Positions 10,301 through 16,071 of a stretch of DNA of 16,073 nucleotides are shown piece after piece; positions within the stretch are counted from its first letter, which is position 1; every line of letters begins with the position of its first letter. Location of the stretch: NCBI GenBank assembly GCA_007126855.1, contig SLAK01000115.1:1-16073 (forward strand), given 5' to 3'. The DNA is from Dehalococcoidia bacterium. Its GTDB lineage: Bacteria; Chloroflexota; Dehalococcoidia; Tepidiformales; Tepidiformaceae. The notes under the pieces were generated by a model that did no database searches, had not been told where the DNA came from, and saw nothing but the letters and a program-made list of their open reading frames with translations. The position numbers were made by a program, and so were the translations under genes.

Positions 10301-10475
10301 GGACAAACTGGGCGGCAAGGGCGGATTTGCCATAGCCGCCGGGCGCCTGGAAGAGGGTCAGCCCATTGCCGATGGCGGCATGGAGACGATCGAGCAGCCG
10401 GGGACGCGGGATCTCATACGGTCGCGGCCGTGGGATGGCATAGCGTGCCGTGGCTCCCATACCGTGCGTTTTCAT
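7317..10475 (-). CDS. Large transcriptional regulator: MalT-like ATPase and TPR region with C-terminal SARP/BTAD module
   Basis: This 1052-residue protein combines a signal-transduction ATPase with a DNA-binding head. After PRPRLLDRL (24-32) comes Walker A APGGYGKSAL (K50/S51) and Walker B LLLVIDN (D129). Residues about 330-770 are alpha-helical TPR-like repeats, for example LNNLGMAHVMVGDTESAISAL. A linker rich in E, P and Q (about 791-806) leads to an OmpR-type winged helix (about 812-897, with SLGALRVFLDG and NLYRIRKALF) and a BTAD domain (about 903-1045). In classic MalT-type proteins the C-terminal DNA-binding part is a LuxR helix-turn-helix, and in most SARPs the winged helix is N-terminal, so this is the reversed order. 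A short IPRPR duplication occurs at 14-18 and 22-26. ATG at 10475 has GGGG 7 nt upstream. The inducer is unknown; a sugar would fit the neighbours but is inference. Confidence 0.88.
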   Translation of the reverse strand: MKTHGMGATARYAIPRPRPYEIPRPRLLDRLHAAIGNGLTLFQAPGGYGKSALAAQFVRDVEFEARWLSLDASCHAPETLAEQLVTAILRDDAWQSVSHDTEGALPAYVGAALQEYEESSSSPLLLVIDNAHELNGAEESAGLLAWLLQSLQIGSEVMLLTREPIPLPDLDRQLAGGDATLLSVTDLAFTLEEVAAVLEKSGHGELDAAGIFAATHGWPVAVRGIVSGTLSQQEAGRAAAGGAWDRYLAGEVWASVPETVRQPLMLAAVPPSVESSLITPLLSVDEWGALSRWMDEHDFFVEHIGESDRRLNPVVQRFLRDRFRIDNADAFAAAARSVINSLEHQERLVDALELSRSLHAHQELAALLQAHAWHLLQRGSFATLQRALDGLPAELIENNPRLLAIRARVLAHTSRPDDALAAADQVIAYPDAPIEAQHHARLARARSLRLLGRMSEVSPVLDVPLDDVPADRRLQAEYAWHRAQALLSVESDLDGTLEMLEQCIKAARETASPLLELLARSTLGQVLIMKGDGPAGVTELSAAVRGWRDHQGGVHTAWVLNNLGMAHVMVGDTESAISALTEARQESVTVDNKRAEAYAVASLGDAYLAAGDAARARDSYEEAIRMCADHMLDQALAALSTAGLAGALLELGDPGRADFVIRASIDMAEELGSPFELGICLLQQAAVSSACEQHREAVELAGRAVELLDSIGAEAALRTARYRLALVHFRDGDREASENVLADLSESITAPWMAKSLEPLLREHPLFAQWAAQREVTTPPLRRLVSEIDFFPPEPEEQPQARPGTHPRVMAQSLGALRVFLDGVEVADEAWESVRAKELFFLFLSRRDGIRKEEAFEQLYPNLPASRCNSQFHSNLYRIRKALFKESIVKRDGAYLLNPDCDFTWDVDEFQSLLDQASTLPSGSPERAAACEQALQLYRGPFAEAFFSEWAASLRATLERRSVEALASLGGYYAGRGEFEAAAACMEQVLQASRFNDEAATLLAIYRSRAGQPAAALAFIDDYREELHRELDEELPGRLQRLRHAIASGQAV

Positions 10476-10583
10476 ACAGGCGCCCCATCCTTTACCTGGC
10501 GTCTATCCTATACCCCTGTGCAAGCCCGCCACCACCAAGAAATCCGTTACAAAGCGGCTGCGAAGGCGGATCAGGTGACATTC

Positions 10584-10600
10584 TTACGATTTTTTCACAA
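10584..10600 (-). promoter_or_regulatory. Direct repeat with 11-bp period upstream of the regulator, candidate operator (site 2)
   Basis: The minus strand reads TTGTGA, five A residues, then TCGTAA (10600-10584), the same layout and period as site 1 (TCGTGA-N5-TCGTGA). Both repeats have the same orientation relative to the gene they precede. This one lies about 110 nt upstream of the regulator ATG and about 175 nt upstream of the divergent amidohydrolase, so it could serve autoregulation, the divergent gene, or both. Confidence 0.4.
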
Positions 10601-10696
10601 TCCAAGGATCGCGAATAACATTCGAGGCTGCCATTCCAGCGGGCGGACTACCCGATGCCCGGCCTGCTCCGCTATGCAAGAATGCCCTGCACGATG

Positions 10697-10723
10697 GGCG
10701 GGCCGCTGCTTCAGCGGGCCGCC
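10697..10723. repeat. Strong hairpin-forming inverted repeat upstream of the amidohydrolase gene
   Basis: GGCGGGCCGCTG (10697-10708) and CAGCGGGCCGCC (10712-10723) pair at 11 of 12 positions around the 3-nt loop CTT; the only mismatch is G10702 with G10718. No T-tract follows on either strand, so it does not look like a standard intrinsic terminator. It lies 51 nt before the amidohydrolase RBS region ends and may be a leader-RNA hairpin or an operator. The rest of 10476-10774 holds the direct repeat at 10584-10600 and no gene that I can see. Confidence 0.6.
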
Positions 10724-10774
10724 GGCAGGCTACCAGCTAACCCAACGTGAAACTATCCAATGGAGGACATTCGA

Positions 10775-12388
10775 ATGCCCGGCGATAGTGCGGATTTGAT
10801 TCTCAAGAACGGAGCCGTCCATACGGTGGACGCCACGAACAGCATCGCCGAAGCGGTTGCGGTGAGCGACGGGCGCATCCTTGCCGCCGGCTCGAACGCG
10901 GAGGTGTTGGCAACGGCCGGACCGGGAACCAGGGAGGTCGACCTCCGTGGCCGGTCGGTGACGCCGGGCTTCATCGATGCGCACCACCACTTTGTCGGCG
11001 TCGGCGGCGCCCAGGACGCGATCGATTGCAAAGCGCCGGGCATGCAGAGCATTGCCACGCTGGTGGACGAAGTGCGCAAGCGAGCGGAGGAGTTGCCACC
11101 GGGAACCTGGATCCGCGGGCGCGGCTATGACCAGTCGCGGCTGGCGGAGCAGCGCCACCCGAACAAGCATGACTTCGACCCGGTGTCGCCGGAGCACCCG
11201 GTGGTGTTCACGCGGACCTGCGGGCACATCGTGGCCGTGAACAGCAAGGCGCTGGAAGTCGCCGGCGTCGACCTGCACACGCCGGACCCGGAAGGTGGAC
11301 GCTACGACCGCGACAGCGACGGCGCGATCAACGGCGTGTGCTACGAGCGCGCCTGCGGGCCGATCCACCTGGCGTCGGCGCCGGGGCGGGAGGAGCTGCG
11401 GCGCTGGCTGCTGGCGGCCAATGACGCCGACCTGGCCAGCGGGCTGACCAGCATCCACGATGCGGGCGGCATGACCGGCGCCCCGGCGGGCATCGCGCAG
11501 GAACTATCGGCGACCGGCGACCTGCGAGTACGCATCTACTCCTTTGTGACAGTCAACACGAGCGACCACCCGCACGTCGGCATCCTGGAGACCGGCTATC
11601 ACACGGGTTTCGGCGACGACCGGTTCAAGCTGGGCGCCTTCAAGGTGATGACCGACGGCTCGAGCTCCGGGCCGACGGCGGCAACACGCCAGCCCTACAC
11701 CTCGGACGACAGCAGCTGCGGCATCGCCTACTGGCAGCAGGAGGAGCTGGACGACCTGATCGGGCGGGCGCACCGCGCGGGCTGGCAGTGCACCGTCCAT
11801 GCCGTCGGCGATTACGCCATCGAACAGACGCTCAACGCGATGGAGCGAGCGATGCGCGAATTCCCGCGCGAGGGGCTGCGGCACCGCATCGACCACTGCG
11901 GCATCACGCCGCCGGACCTGCGGGCGCGCATCCGGCAGCTCGGCATCGTGCCGGTGATGCAACCGGCCTTTTTCTGGGAGTTCGGCGACGGCTACATCCG
12001 CAACTACGGGCGCCACCGGGCGGATGTGATGTTCCCGGCGAAGTCCTTGCTGGATGCCGGCGTGGTGGTCGCAGGATCGTCGGATTCGCCGGTGACGGAC
12101 TACCGGCCACTCTTTGGCATCGAGCAGGCGCTGACGCGGGCCACCAGCGACGGCGATGTCTGCGGCCCGGACGAGCGCGTCGACCTGGAGACGGCGATCC
12201 GGCTGCACACGCTGAACGGCGCATATGCGGCCTTCGAAGAGCGGGAGAAGGGCAGCATCGAAGCCGGGAAGCTGGCAGACCTGGCAGTGCTCAGCGCCGA
12301 CCTGCGCAAGGTGCCGGTGAAGGAGCTGCGCGACCTGCCCGTGGCGATGACAATCGTGGGCGGCGAGGTAGTCTACGAAGGCTCCTGA
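10775..12388 (+). CDS. Amidohydrolase family protein (YtcJ-like, Amidohydro_3)
   Basis: This 537-residue metal-dependent hydrolase begins with the small beta-sandwich segment DLILKNGAVHTVD. It continues into LRGRSVTPGFIDAHHHF with metal ligands H70 and H72. Further likely active-site residues are K290 (KLGAFKVMTDGSSSGP), H342 (CTVHAVGD), H374 (HRIDHCG) and D437 (GSSDSPV). The C-terminal KGSIEAGKLADLAVL is the usual closing of the composite domain. YtcJ-like enzymes hydrolyse amide or related bonds of varied, mostly unknown substrates; no signal peptide is visible. I place the start at the ATG at 10775 because GGAGGA (10762-10767) sits exactly 7 nt upstream. An in-frame ATG at 10760 would put that RBS inside the gene. 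The gene is divergent from the large regulator and may be controlled from the shared region. The substrate cannot be told from sequence. Confidence 0.9.
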   Translation: MPGDSADLILKNGAVHTVDATNSIAEAVAVSDGRILAAGSNAEVLATAGPGTREVDLRGRSVTPGFIDAHHHFVGVGGAQDAIDCKAPGMQSIATLVDEVRKRAEELPPGTWIRGRGYDQSRLAEQRHPNKHDFDPVSPEHPVVFTRTCGHIVAVNSKALEVAGVDLHTPDPEGGRYDRDSDGAINGVCYERACGPIHLASAPGREELRRWLLAANDADLASGLTSIHDAGGMTGAPAGIAQELSATGDLRVRIYSFVTVNTSDHPHVGILETGYHTGFGDDRFKLGAFKVMTDGSSSGPTAATRQPYTSDDSSCGIAYWQQEELDDLIGRAHRAGWQCTVHAVGDYAIEQTLNAMERAMREFPREGLRHRIDHCGITPPDLRARIRQLGIVPVMQPAFFWEFGDGYIRNYGRHRADVMFPAKSLLDAGVVVAGSSDSPVTDYRPLFGIEQALTRATSDGDVCGPDERVDLETAIRLHTLNGAYAAFEEREKGSIEAGKLADLAVLSADLRKVPVKELRDLPVAMTIVGGEVVYEGS

Positions 12389-12421
12389 CCGGTGCTTTCC
12401 GGACGATGCCCGCAGGCGCTA

Positions 12422-12448
12422 TTGAAACACTCTCCGGTGCGCTATGAT
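12422..12448 (+). promoter_or_regulatory. Candidate promoter for the MFS transporter gene
   Basis: TTGAAA (12422-12427) and TATGAT (12443-12448) are near-consensus boxes, but with a short 15-nt spacer. The predicted start falls inside the inverted repeat that begins at the last base of the -10 box. Confidence 0.45.
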
Positions 12449-12483
12449 GCCGTGACTTCATGATCCGATAGCCAGTCACGGCA
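12448..12483. repeat. Perfect 9-bp inverted repeat between promoter and RBS of the MFS gene
   Basis: TGCCGTGAC (12448-12456) and GTCACGGCA (12475-12483) are exact reverse complements separated by 18 nt. The repeat overlaps the end of the predicted -10 box and stops 11 nt before the GGAGGG ribosome binding site. That position suits a repressor operator for an efflux gene or a 5'-UTR hairpin. No dedicated regulator gene is adjacent. Confidence 0.6.
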
Positions 12484-12504
12484 GGTCATGCACCGGAGGG
12501 ACGG

Positions 12505-13767
12505 GTGGCACAGGAGACGCTCGGCGCGGAAGCAGCGGCGGAGCCACGCCGGCGTTCATCGATGTTCGCCCTGTTCGGAGAGCGAGACTACCGCGCCTAC
12601 TGGATCGCGACCTTCTTCTACTTCCTGGTCTTCGGCGCGCAACGCTTCACCTTCGTGCTGCTGGTGCTGGAATTGACCGACCGCGCGGGGCTTGGCGGGC
12701 TCGTTGGCTTCACGCTCGGGATCCCGGCGTTCTTCATCACGCTGCCAGCGGGAGTGTGGGCCGACCGATTCAACCGCCAGCGGATGGTGCTGTTCACCAA
12801 CATGGCGGGTTTCGCGGTGATGGGCACCGTGGCGATCCTGGCGGTCACCGGCGTGCTGAACGCGGGCTTTGCGCTGGTGCTGGCGCTGGGAGCGGGCTTC
12901 ACGGCCGCGATGGTGCAACCACCGCTGATGTCAATCGTGCCGATGATCGTGCCACGCGATCGGCTGATGAACGGGATCGTGCTGCGGACCATGGGCATGA
13001 ACCTGGCGCAGGTTTTCGGCGCGGGCCTGGCCGGGTTGCTGATTGCGGTCGCGGGTTTCGAAGGCGCGTTCGCGGCGCAGGCGGCATTCTATGGCATTGC
13101 CGCGCTGGCGATTGCGCGGATACGGCTGGGTGAAGCGCCGCCACCACCGGCGGAGCGGCCGCGCATGGCGGCACAGGCCATCGAGGGCCTGCGCTTCGTT
13201 TTCGAGAATGCGGCCCTGCGAGCGCTTGTGCTCATTTCCGTGGTCACCGGGCTCTTCATGCTTGGGCCGACGTTCGTGCTTGTGCCGGAGATCGCGCGGA
13301 CCAAGCTGGAGGTGGGGTCGACGCTCAACGGTATGTTGATGACCTTCACCGGCGCGGGGATGTTCGTGATGTCGCTGTTCCTGGCCTCGCGGGCCACGCT
13401 GAGCCGGAAGGGCTACTGGTTCCTGCTGAACTTCCTGATCGCGGGGCCGATCGTGGTGGCGATCGGGCTTTCGCCGGTCTACGCGCTCACCGCGGCCGCG
13501 ATGTTCGCCTGGGGTGTGGGCGGCGGGGTCTTCATCAACATGAACCAGACCCTGGTACAGCTCAACACACCGGATTCGATGATGGGGCGGGTGATGGCCA
13601 TCTACATGCTGTCGATCGCGGGCCTCTTGCCGCTGGGCTCGCTGCTTGCGGGTCTGGGCGCCGAAGTCATCGGGCCTGATTGGTACATGGCCTTTTGCGG
13701 CGGCGTGCTCACGCTGTGCGCCGTGTATTCGTGGCTGACCATGCGCGAGCTGCGAGTGATGGATTAG
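12505..13767 (+). CDS. Major facilitator superfamily transporter, exporter-like (MFS_3/EntS type)
   Basis: This 420-residue integral membrane protein has about twelve hydrophobic segments. A charged cytoplasmic N-terminus (MFALFGERDYRAYWIATFFY) is typical of the MFS_3 group, which includes the enterobactin exporter EntS and macrolide efflux-like proteins. The motif-A loop between segments 2 and 3 reads GVWADRFNRQRMVL (83-96), with D87 and R88. A proline-rich central loop (GEAPPPPAERPRM, about 209-221) separates the two halves. Likely role: proton-driven export of a small organic molecule; the substrate is unknown. The start is GTG at 12505 with GGAGGG 4 nt upstream (12495-12500), a slightly short spacing. 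It has its own promoter-like sequence and a perfect inverted repeat upstream, so it is probably regulated on its own rather than co-transcribed with the amidohydrolase 116 nt before it. Confidence 0.88.
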   Translation: MAQETLGAEAAAEPRRRSSMFALFGERDYRAYWIATFFYFLVFGAQRFTFVLLVLELTDRAGLGGLVGFTLGIPAFFITLPAGVWADRFNRQRMVLFTNMAGFAVMGTVAILAVTGVLNAGFALVLALGAGFTAAMVQPPLMSIVPMIVPRDRLMNGIVLRTMGMNLAQVFGAGLAGLLIAVAGFEGAFAAQAAFYGIAALAIARIRLGEAPPPPAERPRMAAQAIEGLRFVFENAALRALVLISVVTGLFMLGPTFVLVPEIARTKLEVGSTLNGMLMTFTGAGMFVMSLFLASRATLSRKGYWFLLNFLIAGPIVVAIGLSPVYALTAAAMFAWGVGGGVFINMNQTLVQLNTPDSMMGRVMAIYMLSIAGLLPLGSLLAGLGAEVIGPDWYMAFCGGVLTLCAVYSWLTMRELRVMD

Positions 13768-13811
13768 CGGTCCCGCTGCACCTGTTGAGTACGCTCTGCA
13801 CCGCCAGCACC

Positions 13812-13817
13812 TATACT
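13812..13817 (+). promoter_or_regulatory. Candidate -10 box (TATACT) for the alpha/beta hydrolase gene
   Basis: TATACT lies 42 nt before the ATG at 13860 and is followed by GTCGGC. No good -35 box lies at 16-18 nt; TTGAGT at 13785 is 21 nt away. The same ACTGTCGGC context recurs upstream of the hicB remnant. Confidence 0.4.
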
Positions 13818-13848
13818 GTCGGCCACGTTTCGCATGAAGCGGTACAAG

Positions 13849-13855
13849 AAGGAGG
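13849..13855 (+). promoter_or_regulatory. Near-perfect Shine-Dalgarno of the alpha/beta hydrolase
   Basis: AAGGAGG is followed by AATT and ATG at 13860. It fixes the start, although the same reading frame stays open back to 13680 inside the end of the MFS gene. Confidence 0.75.
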
Positions 13856-13859
13856 AATT

Positions 13860-14636
13860 ATGCCAACTGCTGAATGCAATGGTCTGAAGATAGCGTATGA
13901 AGAGCAGGGCTCGGGCGACCCGCCATTCGTGTTCGTCCATGGGTGGACCTGCGATCGGACTACGTTCGCCCCGCAGGCGGAGTACTTCTCGCGAAAGCAC
14001 CGGGTGGTCTCGCTGGATCTTCGCGGGCACGGGGAGAGCGACAAGCCGGAAGGGGACTACCCCATCTCCGCGTACGCGAGCGACATTGCGGAGCTCACGA
14101 AGCAGCGCAACCTGGGCAAGGCGATCGTGGTCGGCCACAGCATGGGCGGGATCACCGCGCTGCAGGTTGCCGCGGACTACCCCGACCGTGTCGCGGCGAT
14201 CGTCATGGTGGACCCCGCGCCGATGAAGCCGCCGGCAGAGCAGCAGGAAGCGTTGGAAGGCCTGGTCGCAGCGACGAAGGCAGGGCAGAAGGAGCCCCGG
14301 GAGGATGTGATAACCAACCTGATGTTCCTGCCCACATCGGACCCAGAGCTGATCGAGCAGGTGAAGACGCTGATGATGGGTGCGCCGGACACCATTGCCG
14401 CCGCGGCGATGCAAGGCATCATCGATTTCGACGGCCCGTCGGTGGCGGCGAAGTGCAAGGTCCCGGCGCTGCACATCGGTGCGGCGCAGCCGCTCAACCC
14501 GCCCCACGTCATGAGCGAGGTAATACCGGAGGTGGTGAACGCGCAGACCGTCGGCGGCGGGCACTTCAACCAGCTCGAAGCGCCGGAGCAGGTGAACCTG
14601 ATGATCGAGGCCTTCCTGAAGCACTATGTGAACTGA
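13860..14636 (+). CDS. Alpha/beta hydrolase
   Basis: This 258-residue cytoplasmic hydrolase has the canonical fold. The oxyanion-hole motif is VFVHGWTCD (24-32), then LDLRGHGESDKP (52-63), nucleophile elbow VGHSMGG with S94, and catalytic histidine GGGHFNQLE with H235. The usual acid after strand beta-7 is not obvious: the segment there reads PALHIGAAQPLNPPH, without Asp or Glu. D118 in VMVDPAP, after strand beta-6, is a good substitute. It lies 24 residues after the nucleophile, the same spacing as D108 to E132 in the haloalkane dehalogenase LinB. With a serine nucleophile the enzyme should be an esterase-, peroxidase- or C-C-hydrolase-like member, not a dehalogenase. The start is set by AAGGAGG 4 nt upstream. 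It is probably transcribed from its own promoter; the substrate is unknown. Confidence 0.88.
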   Translation: MPTAECNGLKIAYEEQGSGDPPFVFVHGWTCDRTTFAPQAEYFSRKHRVVSLDLRGHGESDKPEGDYPISAYASDIAELTKQRNLGKAIVVGHSMGGITALQVAADYPDRVAAIVMVDPAPMKPPAEQQEALEGLVAATKAGQKEPREDVITNLMFLPTSDPELIEQVKTLMMGAPDTIAAAAMQGIIDFDGPSVAAKCKVPALHIGAAQPLNPPHVMSEVIPEVVNAQTVGGGHFNQLEAPEQVNLMIEAFLKHYVN

Positions 14637-14665
14637 ACGAGCCGCGTGGGGTTACGGCGCGGGCT

Positions 14666-14694
14666 TTGACAGGCTCGTAGCGCTCTGGTTCGAT
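14666..14694 (+). promoter_or_regulatory. Candidate promoter for the LLM-class oxidoreductase gene
   Basis: A consensus -35 box TTGACA (14666-14671) is followed after 17 nt by the weak -10 TTCGAT (14689-14694). The hairpin at 14701-14716 lies where transcription would start. Confidence 0.35.
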
Positions 14695-14700
14695 ACCGCT

Positions 14701-14716
14701 GCCGCGGGGCCGCGGC
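14701..14716. repeat. Compact GC palindrome before the RBS of the LLM oxidoreductase gene
   Basis: GCCGCGG (14701-14707) and CCGCGGC (14710-14716) are perfect complements around GG. The arm ends 1 nt before the GGAGG ribosome binding site (14718-14722), so in RNA it could limit ribosome access, and in DNA it could be an operator. GC-rich palindromes also arise by chance in such DNA. Confidence 0.45.
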
Positions 14717-14729
14717 TGGAGGTACTGAG

Positions 14730-15776
14730 ATGAAACTGGGACTGAGCGTTGGCTATTCCGGCGCGGACATGGCGCTCCCGATGGAACGGATCTTGCTGGC
14801 CGAGCGGCTGGGCTTCGATTCTGTGTGGACCGCGGAGGCCTACGGCTCGGACGCGATTTCGCCACTGGCCTACATCGCGGCGCTGACGAAGCGGATACGC
14901 CTGGGGACGGGCGTGGTGCAGCTCGCCGCCCGCACGCCTGCCGCGGCGGCGATGGCGGCGCAGACCGTGGATGCGCTGGCTGGCGGCAACCGCTTCATCC
15001 TGGGCATCGGCGTGTCCGGCCCGCAGATCGTGGAGGGGTGGTACGGGCAGCCGTGGGGGCGCCCTTACTACCGGATCAAGGACTACGTCTCCATCATCCG
15101 CAAGATCAACGAGCGGAAGGAGCCAGTGACCCACGAGGGGCGCGAGATTTCGCTGCCCTACACGGGGGAAGGGGCGATGGGCATCGGCAAGCCGCTGAAG
15201 TCGATCCTGCACACGAACCCGAAGCTGCCCATCTGGCTGGGGACCGGCACGGAGTCGAACGTGAAGCTTACGGCACAGATCGCCGACGGCTGGCTGCCGC
15301 TGGGCTTTGTGCCGGGGATGATGGAGACCTACCGGCCCTGGCTCGAAGAGGGCTTCCGGCGGGCTGGCAACGGGAAGTCGCTGAAGGATTTCGAGATCCA
15401 GGCGGGCACCACCGTATTCATCACGGATGATGTGCGCGAAGCCTTCCGCCGGATGAAGCCGGGCATCGCGCTCTATGTCGGCGGCATGGGACACCGCGAC
15501 AAAAACTTCCACAAGGACATGATGGAGCGCCGCGGCTACGGGGACGCGGCGAAGACCATCCAGGAGCTCTACCTGGACGGGCGCAAGGCCGAGGCTATAG
15601 AAGCGGTACCGGACGAGTATTGCGACGAGGGGTCGCTGGTCGGCCCGCCGGCGCGGATCCGGGAGCGCTTCCCGGCGTGGGCGGATTCCGGAGCGACGGG
15701 GCTGACGATCAACGCGACGCAGGATGAGGCGCTGGAGCTGATGGCGGAGCTGGCGGAGGCCCGGCCGGTGGGGTAA
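14730..15776 (+). CDS. LLM-class flavin-dependent oxidoreductase, probably F420-dependent
   Basis: This 348-residue protein belongs to the luciferase-like monooxygenase fold (TIM barrel). The start MKLGLSVGYSG, then AERLGFDSVWTAEAYGSDAI (24-43), RIRLGTGVVQLAARTPAAAA (55-74), DALAGGNRFILGIGVSGPQI (81-100) and a C-terminal GPPARIRERFPAWADSGATG are typical of the F420-dependent branch. That branch is common in actinobacteria and Chloroflexota and also contains methylene-tetrahydromethanopterin reductase. It transfers hydride between reduced deazaflavin or flavin and an organic substrate. The cofactor is inferred from family resemblance; the substrate is unknown. ATG at 14730 has GGAGG 7 nt upstream (14718-14722). 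It lies 93 nt after the alpha/beta hydrolase with its own promoter-like TTGACA, so the two may be co-regulated or independent. Confidence 0.9.
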   Translation: MKLGLSVGYSGADMALPMERILLAERLGFDSVWTAEAYGSDAISPLAYIAALTKRIRLGTGVVQLAARTPAAAAMAAQTVDALAGGNRFILGIGVSGPQIVEGWYGQPWGRPYYRIKDYVSIIRKINERKEPVTHEGREISLPYTGEGAMGIGKPLKSILHTNPKLPIWLGTGTESNVKLTAQIADGWLPLGFVPGMMETYRPWLEEGFRRAGNGKSLKDFEIQAGTTVFITDDVREAFRRMKPGIALYVGGMGHRDKNFHKDMMERRGYGDAAKTIQELYLDGRKAEAIEAVPDEYCDEGSLVGPPARIRERFPAWADSGATGLTINATQDEALELMAELAEARPVG

Positions 15777-15796
15777 GCGGGCCGGACAGGGAGGCT

Positions 15797-15802
15797 TACA
15801 CT
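15797..15802 (+). promoter_or_regulatory. Candidate -10 box (TACACT) placing a leaderless start at the hicB remnant
   Basis: TACACT ends 6 nt before the ATG at 15809, the spacing expected if transcription begins at the start codon. No Shine-Dalgarno lies between them, and no clear -35 box is seen. Confidence 0.4.
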
Positions 15803-15808
15803 GTCGGC

Positions 15809-16071
15809 ATGAAGTACACCGTCATCCTCTCGCCAGATCCAGACCAGGTGCGCTGAGCCAGGGGGATACGCGGGCAGAGGCACTGGAAAACATCCGTGAG
15901 CCGATGGCTCTTTGGCTGAAAGTGGCGCGAGAGCACGGCGAGCCGCCGCCGGTCGAAACTCCACAGGTGCTGGTGGAGGGGCTCGCGACCAAGCTCGCCC
16001 ATCGCGAAGAGCTGGGGTGGGATCGCCTCGCCGAGGTGCACCCGTGCGAGCTGACCACCCGGCATGAATGA
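15809..16071 (+). pseudogene. hicB: Broken HicB-type antitoxin gene (internal deletion and frameshift)
   Basis: ATG at 15809 opens MKYTVILSPDPD, the standard HicB N-terminal strand, but the frame stops at TGA 15854-15856 after 15 codons. From 15844 another frame (shifted by -1) continues as PGALSQGDTRAEALENIREP and further to HGEPPPVETPQVLVEG and REELGWDRLAEVHPCEL, ending at TGA 16069-16071. This is the remaining HicB sequence. The missing part corresponds to the core strand that in relatives reads roughly EGGY-V-VPAL between the PDP and PG motifs. A deletion of about 11 codons plus one base explains both the gap and the frame change. The short CCAGA/CCAGG repeats at the junction (15833-15848) suggest slippage. 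HicB normally neutralises the mRNA interferase HicA and represses the operon. A shorter product from ATG 15904 is possible but would lack the fold core. Confidence 0.72.

Noticed and set aside
10571..10605. CRP-like site (TGTGA and TCACC) upstream of the regulator
   Set aside because: The half-sites are much farther apart than the 6-nt gap of a CRP site; the 11-bp direct repeat describes the sequence better.
10760..10774. Upstream ATG as start of the amidohydrolase
   Set aside because: It would place the GGAGGA ribosome binding site inside the coding region; the ATG at 10775 has ideal 7-nt spacing to it.
13680..13859. Extended N-terminus of the alpha/beta hydrolase frame reaching into the MFS gene
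   Set aside because: The extra residues are the MFS 3' end read in another frame; AAGGAGG directly before ATG 13860 and the usual family N-terminus fix the start.
13834..13887. A 17-codon upstream ORF overlapping the alpha/beta hydrolase start
   Set aside because: It has no ribosome binding site of its own and its codons are largely the Shine-Dalgarno of the next gene, so it is probably coincidental.
15840..15856. Programmed -1 frameshift to rescue hicB
   Set aside because: No slippery heptamer is present and the core HicB strand is missing, so a shift would still give a defective protein; a deletion explains it better.
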